Of a DNA stretch of 8,763 bases, positions 1-5,435 are shown piece by piece. Position 1 is the first letter of the stretch, and the number at the start of each line of letters is the position of its first letter. A program made the translations under genes and the position numbers. The stretch lies in assembly GCA_014730235.1 (NCBI GenBank), contig WJIO01000201.1:1-8763 (forward strand). The letters are read 5' to 3'. The notes under the pieces are model-generated. The model saw only the letters and a list, made by a program, of their open reading frames with translations, was not told the origin of the DNA and made no database searches. The DNA is from Candidatus Poribacteria bacterium (GTDB lineage Bacteria > Poribacteria > DTPJ01 > WJIO01).

Positions 1-32
1 CACAGGCGTCGCATTTTCTTTTCATTTTTCAT
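1..32 (-). CDS. Possible start of a further operon gene (partial, 3' end outside window)
   Basis: This is a reading frame that starts at ATG (32-30) and stays open to the window edge, giving MKNEKKMRRL. A GGGAG purine run (41-37) sits 4 bases before the ATG and overlaps the TAG stop of the preceding Cas02710 gene, as expected for a closely spaced operon gene. Another ATG at 36-34 meets a stop after four codons, and an in-frame ATG at 14-12 is an alternative start. Ten codons are far too few to name a product or to rule out chance. Confidence 0.3.
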   Translation of the reverse strand, partial: MKNEKKMRRL

Positions 33-40
33 TCATCTCC

Positions 41-1261
41 CTATATAAAATCCACCAGAAACTGTGGGGCAATGGAATACTTTTTGCCCTCAAATTCCAC
101 TATTTTCTTGACTCCTTCGGTAATGAAATTGATAACAAATTCACCATAGTCAGTATAATCCCTTTTACTAACTGGCCTTGTGCCATGAGCCAATATGGAT
201 TGGTTTCGCACCTCCAGAAAGGATTTTATCTTTTTCTTATTCTGAGTATAATACCTTGATAAGGGACTTTCATCTATATCCTCTAGAAGCTTCCAGGCTT
301 TTTGTAAACCTACCTTTATCTTTTCTTTATCATCCCTATTCTTCTCAAATTCTGATTTCAGGATATGTGATTTTACCTTTGTCATGTCAACGTCTGACGT
401 ATTTACCCCTGTTTTTTCAAGGCGTTTCTGAGCCAGCATTTCTATTGCTCTGTATAAACGGGCTATAGCATCATCATAACGCTTGCGATAAGCCCTTCGC
501 TGGGCATTACGAACTAAATCTTCAACCATTTCATAACCATGACCCCTTTGGTCTATAATATATTTTAGGAATATCTTATGCTGGACCACGTCTTTTGCAT
601 AAGTCTCCAGCATAGAGTAGGCCAACTCATGTTCAAAACAGTCCCAGGCTTCAAAGGCTTTGCTCAGGGTTATTCCCCGATGAAGATGTTGAATTGTTTC
701 TGGGTTTGCATGTTTGGCATATTGAAACACCAAGCTCTCTAATAATTCTTTGACGGCAGAATAATCAAACTGCTTTAAAAGTCTTCTACCTTCTACCAAT
801 CCTCGTTCTATCTGAATACTGCATATAGAAATTAGCCGTGGAATTTGCGTTCCATCAGTCACTTTTACTAAATCTTTACGTACACCGGCAACCAAGGCAA
901 CATCGCATTGTCCATCATCCAGCGCAGCCGCTGCTAATCCTGCTGCCATGGATTTTGTTCCACCTGTGTAATCAACTGTAATTTTAGCACGTGGATATTC
1001 TTCATGGAGTCTATTTATCAATCGGCAGGATGAAATATAGCAGTAGCTAAGATTGTCATAATTATCTATCTTCTCAATTTCATATTGATATTCTTCCAGA
1101 TTTGCCTGCTTAACTATCCCATCTCCGACCACTTGTGTATAGCTACCCTTTACTGTGCCGCTGTCGTTGGAACAGAGAAATATGACTTTATCGGGCTTAA
1201 ACCATTCTATACTGCTAAGGAGCGGTTCGGGAGCGCTGCCAACAGTTAAAATAAGAAGCAT
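41..1261 (-). CDS. CARF-HEPN ribonuclease, Cas02710/TIGR02710 family (Csm6/Csx1-like)
   Basis: Probable cyclic-oligoadenylate-activated RNase of type III CRISPR immunity, acting in the cytoplasm. The N-terminal CARF domain (about residues 1-150) opens with LILTVGSAPEPLL and has the ligand-loop motif TGGTKSM at about 99-105. The C-terminal helical HEPN domain carries the RNase motif R-x6-H (R352 to H359, RNQSILAHG). A segment near 262-282 (YDDAIARLYRAIEMLAQKRL) closely matches one in the 505-aa protein encoded at 1817-3334, so the two are paralogues. A TTG one codon upstream (1264) could also start the frame, but GGGAGGA (1272-1266) lies 4 bases before the ATG at 1261 and too close to the TTG, so I chose the ATG (406 aa). 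The gene lies downstream of a mini-CRISPR array and is separated from the cas6 operon by it, so it may have its own promoter. Family assignment is confident; RNase activity and ligand size are inferred. Confidence 0.88.
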   Translation of the reverse strand: MLLILTVGSAPEPLLSSIEWFKPDKVIFLCSNDSGTVKGSYTQVVGDGIVKQANLEEYQYEIEKIDNYDNLSYCYISSCRLINRLHEEYPRAKITVDYTGGTKSMAAGLAAAALDDGQCDVALVAGVRKDLVKVTDGTQIPRLISICSIQIERGLVEGRRLLKQFDYSAVKELLESLVFQYAKHANPETIQHLHRGITLSKAFEAWDCFEHELAYSMLETYAKDVVQHKIFLKYIIDQRGHGYEMVEDLVRNAQRRAYRKRYDDAIARLYRAIEMLAQKRLEKTGVNTSDVDMTKVKSHILKSEFEKNRDDKEKIKVGLQKAWKLLEDIDESPLSRYYTQNKKKIKSFLEVRNQSILAHGTRPVSKRDYTDYGEFVINFITEGVKKIVEFEGKKYSIAPQFLVDFI

Positions 1262-1265
1262 CAAA

Positions 1266-1272
1266 TCCTCCC
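1266..1272 (-). promoter_or_regulatory. Ribosome binding site of the 406-aa Cas02710 gene
   Basis: GGGAGGA on the minus strand lies 4 bases before the ATG at 1261. The spacing decides for this ATG over the TTG at 1264, which would leave only about 1 base between site and start. Confidence 0.7.
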
Positions 1273-1290
1273 TTCCTATTAGATACCATT

Positions 1291-1320
1291 ATTAAATATG
1301 AAACTCTTAATCCTCTTCAA
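1291..1320 (-). promoter_or_regulatory. Candidate promoter using bases of the distal CRISPR repeat
   Basis: On the minus strand, TTGAAG (1320-1315) lies inside the distal repeat and resembles a -35 box (4 of 6 matches to TTGACA). After 18 bases comes TTTAAT (1296-1291), a 5-of-6 match to a -10 box. This would start a transcript about 20-25 bases before the ribosome binding site of the Cas02710 gene, downstream of the terminator-like spacer. AT-rich DNA often yields such matches by chance, so this is weak. Confidence 0.3.
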
Positions 1321-1414
1321 ATCGAGTCAGTCTTTCCTACAAAAACAAAAGAAAAAAGGGAGCTTATGGCTCCCGACGTTCCAATCCTCTTCAAATCGAG
1401 TCAGTCTTTCCTAC
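1309..1414 (-). CRISPR. Mini CRISPR array: two repeats, one spacer
   Basis: Two identical 32-base copies (1414-1383 and 1340-1309) have a 74-base period. On the minus strand each begins GTAGGAAAGACTG and ends GAAGAGGATT. The shared core may be shorter than the true repeat: with a usual 37-base repeat the spacer would be 37 bases. The bases after GGATT are GGAAC in the leader-proximal copy and AAGAG in the distal one, so the last bases are either degenerate or outside the repeat. A third identical copy lies at 7620-7589. The flank shared with that copy lies on the GTAG side, which places the leader upstream and sets transcription on the minus strand, the same as the cas genes. The only spacer looks like a terminator. 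Confidence 0.75.
1341..1374 (-). terminator. Rho-independent terminator-like spacer
   Basis: On the minus strand a perfect 6-bp stem, GGGAGC / GCTCCC (1374-1369 and 1363-1358) with a 5-base CATAA loop, is followed at once by a run of TTTTTTC and further T-rich sequence (1357-1341) up to the distal repeat. Five of the six stem pairs are G-C. It occupies nearly the whole spacer, so transcripts from the leader at 1415-1602 would be expected to end here, before the distal repeat and before the downstream gene. Confidence 0.75.
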
Positions 1415-1602
1415 ATACCCCCTTTTAAACCCTTGTGTTGCAAGGCTTTAGAAGCCCATTTCGCGTAACCTATGGTTTGTGATGCTAAAATTAACATTTG
1501 TTAATCCGTTTTCGGGTTATTTTTCACACTAAAAAGTACCATAAACCCTTGTGTGGTACTGGTGGACAAAATTAACGCGTAACCTATGCTGCATTTTGCA
1601 AC
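1415..1602 (-). promoter_or_regulatory. CRISPR leader, downstream copy
   Basis: This 188-bp non-coding segment is directly upstream (minus strand) of the two-repeat array. It is conserved with 7621-7808, while the sequence beyond the repeats differs, which is how two loci sharing a leader look. Read on the plus strand, it holds two imperfect units about 115 bp apart, each with AAACCCTTGTGT (1427-1438; 1543-1554) followed after 23 or 21 bases by CGCGTAACCTATG (1462-1474; 1576-1588). It also has a small hairpin (1444-1456) and a palindrome TTAACA-TT-TGTTAA (1491-1504). I could not fix a convincing -35/-10 pair. The role as leader and promoter is inferred from position and conservation. Confidence 0.7.
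1491..1504. promoter_or_regulatory. Conserved palindrome, possible operator (downstream leader)
   Basis: TTAACA-TT-TGTTAA is a 6-bp perfect inverted repeat around 2 bases. It is retained unchanged at 7697-7710 although bases on both sides differ between the leaders. A binding site for a dimeric regulator or architectural protein is possible. Short AT-rich palindromes also occur by chance. Confidence 0.35.
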
Positions 1603-1718
1603 AAATATAATATAATTTTAGCCTATTTTTTGAAAAATCCGCTTGATACTACTCATTAAAAACCGCTTGCTTAAACTAAAATACCATATACATAGAAAGT
1701 AGTCAACAAAAAAATGAA
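1603..1718. other. AT-rich intergenic stretch, no gene seen
   Basis: Between the leader and the inverted-repeat element there is no open frame with a ribosome binding site. The stretch contains AT-rich runs (ATATAATATAATTTTA, 1605-1620). A T-rich run on the minus strand (complement of 1708-1716) directly follows the hairpin element at 1719-1814. It could hold promoter elements for the leader transcript, but no clear one could be fixed. The corresponding DNA upstream of the other leader copy is unrelated. Confidence 0.5.
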
Positions 1719-1814
1719 TTAAGTGATTCCCAATAAATATTTTTGAATTTTATTGGAGAAAATCCCCCTTTAAGAAAGTGGGAAAGTTAAGGATATTTAT
1801 TGTGAATCACTTAA
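1719..1814. repeat. 96-bp inverted-repeat element (terminator hairpin or MITE-like)
   Basis: 22-base arms at 1719-1740 and 1793-1814 pair with a single mismatch (outer ends TTAAGTGATTC and GAATCACTTAA), and pairing continues a few bases inward with wobble pairs. The 52-base centre holds a smaller hairpin around CTTTCTTAAAG (minus strand). The element begins 2 bases after the stop of the 505-aa Cas02710 gene, and on the minus strand a T run follows it (1716-1708), so it may end the cas6 operon transcript. The outer bases fit a TA-flanked miniature transposable element, which is an alternative reading. One copy only is seen here. Confidence 0.65.
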
Positions 1815-1816
1815 AT

Positions 1817-3334
1817 TTAAAGCCCAATATATATCTGACCATGCAAAGCCATATTAAGTAGATTTTTAAATCTATCTTTTCCTATTGTGTTTTGTATAAC
1901 AACTTCAGTTTTGTTCTTGAATTCAGGCCATAAATTATCTGGAATAGGATTTGTTCCATGAGCCAGTATAGAGCGATTCCTTATATCCATAAGGCTTTCA
2001 CTACCACGCCGTCGCCGTCTTATACCTTCGTAAATCCTGGCAATATTTTCTCCTGCTATATCAAGAAGACCCATCTGATCGTCCAGGCCAAGCCTTTCAT
2101 TGGGTAGCTTTCTACGTTTTTTCTTTTCAAATTCAATGCCAAGATTTTTTATGTCCTTATTAATATTGGAGCAGAATGATTTATAATCAGGTTCCTTCGT
2201 ATCTTTTAGGCCCTTTTCAATAAGTTTTAAGGTTGCGGACATTTCCAAACATCTATATAGTCTTCCTACTGCATCGTCATATTTCTTTTGTTTTTCGCGA
2301 CGCAGCGCGCTTGAGAAGATGTCAACAAGTCTTAATTCATCAACGATGTTTTTGTTATCTCGCCATGTTTTATCCAGTTTCCTGAGATATTCCAAGTTTG
2401 CATTTATATTATCAGGTAAATACTGAGCCAGGGCCAGCCTTTGGAAATCGGCAACTATCCCTTCTAATTTCTCACTTAGTGGTGGTTTTGGTCTCTTATC
2501 TTCAGGTACAGCGCTGTGCATAAATGAATCCCAGTCCATATAAACTTTTACAAGTTCCTGGAGACAATTTACTTTTGTAAGAGTCGCTGCATCTCTGACT
2601 TTACGACTTAATTGGATACAGGTGTTAAAAGCGGCCTCATAGAGATGGCAATTAAATTGTTCCTGAACCAGCCCAAGCTCTGTATCACCGAAGAATTCAA
2701 ATGGATTTTCTATTATTCTAAGCCTTTCTGTAAAGGGAAATACAATACCACTTTCTTCAATGCTGTGTATGTATACCATCTGGAAACGATGGTAAAAAGC
2801 TGCAAGAGCCAGGGATGCAACCATTACCTTGCGTCCTCCAGTAGGGTCAATAAGGGTAATCTCTTTTTCCACATGGGAAATACGAGGTAAAGCCTGTTCT
2901 CTGATTACCCGGTAATTCTGACTTGCGTCATACTCAGTTATGAGTAATCTTGTAATTTCCACTTCTATATCATTGATATCCGGATCTGTCTCTATTTCCA
3001 GGGCTGTATCTGCAGAACCATCTGTATGTAAAAGGATTGCTTTTTGGGGTTTTAAGCAAAGTATACTGAGAATTATAGGCTCTTTGCTTCCCCCTACTGT
3101 CATAATCATATTACGGCATTGAAGCCTTTGGGACATGAATTTATTATGAGGGATTAGAGGAACATATTTCTTTTCCAATTCAAATACTTCTTTTAATAAA
3201 TCCCTTGCTTCTGTTCGTGCGCCAGCAGCTATAGCAATACTAAATCGTTCTGCTATATCTATTAGAGATTTTAGTTCCTTACCTTTGGTTATTTTTCTTA
3301 ACTGATTGATGGTTTCATTCATTCTCTCATCCAT
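1817..3334 (-). CDS. CARF-HEPN ribonuclease, Cas02710/TIGR02710 family, with N-terminal extension
   Basis: Second Cas02710 protein of the window (505 aa), probably a cyclic-oligoadenylate-dependent RNase. A helical, charged extension of about 74 residues comes before the CARF start (MIMTVGGSKEPI, 76-87). The CARF ligand motif is TGGRKVM (165-171). The HEPN RNase motif R-x6-H is R452 to H459 (RNRSILAHG). The segment KKYDDAVGRLYRCLEM (350-365) matches its paralogue at 41-1261, which is about 100 residues shorter and lacks the extension. A basic patch (RRRRR, 439-443) precedes the HEPN motif. The start ATG follows AAGGA with about 9 bases between, 14 bp after the cas6 stop, so it is the last gene of the operon. 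The N-terminal start is less certain: internal ATGs at codons 5, 67 and 76 exist, but the frame is coding-like throughout. Function inferred from family. Confidence 0.86.
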   Translation of the reverse strand: MDERMNETINQLRKITKGKELKSLIDIAERFSIAIAAGARTEARDLLKEVFELEKKYVPLIPHNKFMSQRLQCRNMIMTVGGSKEPIILSILCLKPQKAILLHTDGSADTALEIETDPDINDIEVEITRLLITEYDASQNYRVIREQALPRISHVEKEITLIDPTGGRKVMVASLALAAFYHRFQMVYIHSIEESGIVFPFTERLRIIENPFEFFGDTELGLVQEQFNCHLYEAAFNTCIQLSRKVRDAATLTKVNCLQELVKVYMDWDSFMHSAVPEDKRPKPPLSEKLEGIVADFQRLALAQYLPDNINANLEYLRKLDKTWRDNKNIVDELRLVDIFSSALRREKQKKYDDAVGRLYRCLEMSATLKLIEKGLKDTKEPDYKSFCSNINKDIKNLGIEFEKKKRRKLPNERLGLDDQMGLLDIAGENIARIYEGIRRRRRGSESLMDIRNRSILAHGTNPIPDNLWPEFKNKTEVVIQNTIGKDRFKNLLNMALHGQIYIGL

Positions 3335-3348
3335 AGCCTGCTGTCCTT

Positions 3349-4311
3349 TCAGGAAATGACGTATTTACCAAGCCCAAAGGCTGTTCCCTTGCCCACATGT
3401 ATATATTCGCCAATTAAAAGGAGAGGAATAAAATCCTGTAGAAATCCGGAAAAAGTTACTTTTCCTTTGAATCCACCCAGCATCATACGCATATTTTGAC
3501 GGGATGATGGTCTGGACCAATCCCTCCAGAATAATGCTTCATCAACTTTTTTAATTTTCTGTTGGGCTTGTGTGATCAGATAATTATAATCGAATTCCGG
3601 TTCATGGTTACAATGAAAATACGATAGTATTAATATCCGTCGGATCAACGCTCGTATAAGCATTTCAAAATCTATGGTATTCTGGAGTTTATCGGAAGAT
3701 TTAACGCGTGTTGGGGTTATAAATTCTAAATTTACTTCTTTAGATTTTTCAGCTAATTTAATTTCGCTAAACTTGTCCGCAGATAAAATGTTATTATCAG
3801 ATAGTTCCTTTGTATTTCCAGTATATATAACATGATAATTATCCTGATAATCCACGCTCTCTACTTTTTTCAGGAAACATCTCCCTCTGTAACCGTTAAT
3901 TCTTTTGCCTATCCCCCATTCTGCCAGAAGTTCAAAAGCGAGTATAAAATAGGGTACAAAATCAACTGAATATCCGATTAATAATAGTTGAAATACAATT
4001 TCGTCTCCTGGAATGTACCTGGTTTTTTCTTCTAAAGGTGGCTCCAATACAAAAGGATGTGGGGCAAATTCCTGGTTTTTCAAATATTTGCTGTCTTCAG
4101 GAATAGGGGTTTCAAAGATTTTAGAATAAGCGCAATTTGCCTTTAACATACAAGTATCACACTCAGCATTTTTCAAAACACAGGAGACTTTCCTGAGGGC
4201 AGCGCCTAATCCCCCACGCAATACGCTGCCTTTATATACAGGCATTAGAATATTCTCTTCGACAGCATATGTAAACCTGAGAAGCGACATTTTCAAATAC
4301 TCGAAATTCAT
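3349..4311 (-). CDS. cas6: Cas6 pre-crRNA processing endoribonuclease
   Basis: RAMP-fold RNase (320 aa) that cuts CRISPR transcripts within each repeat, in most type III systems 8 bases before the spacer. Visible marks are the N-terminal RAMP region with GSVLRGGLGAALRK (28-41), a cysteine cluster C44, C51, C54, C60 that could bind zinc, as in one Cas6 subfamily, and the C-terminal glycine-rich loop HVGKGTAFGLGKY (305-317). The catalytic histidine cannot be assigned from sequence alone. The start ATG overlaps the stop of the preceding CARF gene (ATGA), so the two are probably translationally coupled. The natural substrates within the window are the repeats at 1309-1414 and also the lone repeat in the 5' region of its own operon (7589-7620), which suggests possible self-regulation. 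Confidence 0.9.
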   Translation of the reverse strand: MNFEYLKMSLLRFTYAVEENILMPVYKGSVLRGGLGAALRKVSCVLKNAECDTCMLKANCAYSKIFETPIPEDSKYLKNQEFAPHPFVLEPPLEEKTRYIPGDEIVFQLLLIGYSVDFVPYFILAFELLAEWGIGKRINGYRGRCFLKKVESVDYQDNYHVIYTGNTKELSDNNILSADKFSEIKLAEKSKEVNLEFITPTRVKSSDKLQNTIDFEMLIRALIRRILILSYFHCNHEPEFDYNYLITQAQQKIKKVDEALFWRDWSRPSSRQNMRMMLGGFKGKVTFSGFLQDFIPLLLIGEYIHVGKGTAFGLGKYVIS

Positions 4312-5420
4312 ATTCTTACCCCTCTTGCAATCATTCGATTTGTCAGGTCTACAACTGCTGCCTGAACTTTTAGAGGATCATCTGTTGTAATGAAAACGTC
4401 AAATCTGGCTGTTTTTTCATCATTAGAGTATTGTCCCTTTATAAAATCGTCTCCATGTGAGGATTTCGTAAACCTATTCCTGACAGGTAGATTAGGGTTG
4501 TCATAAAAAACGTTAATTCTGGTAACATATTCAACTTCACATATCCATTCCAGATAGTTTTTCAGTCCACGAAATGGGCGGTGATCAAAAGATATTTTCT
4601 TTTCCTTTGGTTCCAGATTAGATGGAGGAGGAAGCTCAGGTCCCTGACCCCTTAGAAACCTGTCCAGGAAACCTTTGTAAAAGAGCTCACCCATAGCAGA
4701 AAGCATAGTCTCATCGTTTTCATAATATAGAAGAATATAGAGCTTAGGATGCAGTTCCTTTAGTATCTCATCGTTTGATGGTACAATGCCTCGTTCTCTT
4801 ATTTCGTGTAGCGCGGAATAATTATCCAACCAAAGTGAAAAATCAAAAGAGACTGGCATAGGTGGCATTTCTATAACTTCCGAAAACCGCTCAAACATAT
4901 AATAAACCGGCACTTCCAATACCTGACCTATTAGTCCTGCAAAGGATATCTGGGCTTTAAATCCACCGGTAGCATTTATAACTGGTTCATGTCCCTGATC
5001 TCGTTCTTTTTTAATTATATCCGCCGTTTCTCGCACAAGATTAAGAAGCCCGCGATTTCGGAAATCACTGAAGTTTTCATGGTGCAGTCCCTTTAGAATT
5101 TTTACGTAAACTTCGTTAAATTGAGCTTTATAATAGAGCTTTAATACTTCACCCACAAAAGAACCATCGTCAGTATTTGAAACCATAAAATAAAGTGCAT
5201 GTTTATCCTGTATTAAATTTTTCTCCAGTATAGAAGTTATTGAATTTACCTCCGCGCCACATTCACGACTACTGGAAGTAAGCTCTGACTTCATAAGTTT
5301 TGCTGTTGCTATAACATTTCGACTCTTTATTGCCGCTTTGATAGGTTCAGAACAGGAACTGCTGCGCTCAAGATTTGTGATCAGGGCAGTGCCTACTGTA
5401 CAAATTATCACATCTTTCAT
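4308..5420 (-). CDS. CARF protein, APE2256/TIGR02619-like, with unassigned C-terminal domain
   Basis: N-terminal CARF domain (about 1-195): it opens with VIICTVGTALITNL, and the ligand-loop motif is ATGGFKAQ (150-157), followed by the PPMPVSFDFSLW strand typical of this family. The same features, with GLLNLVRETAD-like helices, are found in the adjacent CARF-HD protein, so the N-terminal halves are paralogous. A linker with LSAMGELFYKGF (240-251) leads to a proline-rich stretch and a C-terminal domain (about 275-370), with HRPFRGLKNYL and a basic/histidine run RNRFTKSSHGD. This domain has no HEPN R-x4-6-H motif at the expected place and no clear PD-D/ExK motif. CARF-RelE toxin fusions are known and are one possibility, not shown here. 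It could be an effector or a ring nuclease. GAGGGAG lies 7 bases before the ATG, just after the CARF-HD stop (15-bp gap), so the genes form one operon. Confidence 0.8.
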   Translation of the reverse strand: MKDVIICTVGTALITNLERSSSCSEPIKAAIKSRNVIATAKLMKSELTSSSRECGAEVNSITSILEKNLIQDKHALYFMVSNTDDGSFVGEVLKLYYKAQFNEVYVKILKGLHHENFSDFRNRGLLNLVRETADIIKKERDQGHEPVINATGGFKAQISFAGLIGQVLEVPVYYMFERFSEVIEMPPMPVSFDFSLWLDNYSALHEIRERGIVPSNDEILKELHPKLYILLYYENDETMLSAMGELFYKGFLDRFLRGQGPELPPPSNLEPKEKKISFDHRPFRGLKNYLEWICEVEYVTRINVFYDNPNLPVRNRFTKSSHGDDFIKGQYSNDEKTARFDVFITTDDPLKVQAAVVDLTNRMIARGVRI

Positions 5421-5435
5421 AATAATACTCCCTCT

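Larger units (their letters stand above)
1383..1602 (-). repeat. Direct repeat, downstream copy (leader plus first CRISPR repeat)
   Basis: This segment aligns without gaps (offset 6206) to 7589-7808, with 20 mismatches in 220 bases by eye, about 91% identity. The 32 bases of the CRISPR repeat are identical, and similarity stops at the end of the repeat and again near 1602. The two copies bracket the four-gene cassette from the CARF-HD gene to the 505-aa Cas02710 gene. Confidence 0.9.

Noticed and set aside
178-468. Plus-strand open frame of 96 codons
   Set aside because: Lies inside the minus-strand Cas02710 gene, has no clear ribosome binding site or recognisable domain, and reads like an antisense shadow. 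The same holds for plus-strand frames at 2612-2890, 2940-3122, 5824-6015 and 7319-7516.
1264-1264. TTG start for the Cas02710 gene, one codon before the ATG
   Set aside because: The ribosome binding site GGGAGGA would be almost next to it; the ATG at 1261 has proper spacing.
1415-1602. Leader-like direct repeats as insertion-sequence ends
   Set aside because: They lie in the same orientation, contain no transposase gene, end in a CRISPR repeat, and are not flanked by visible target duplications, so leader duplication fits better.
1639-1669. CCGCTTG twice, 24 bases apart (1639-1645, 1663-1669)
   Set aside because: Seven bases in an intergenic region, with no third copy and unrelated flanks; chance is enough.
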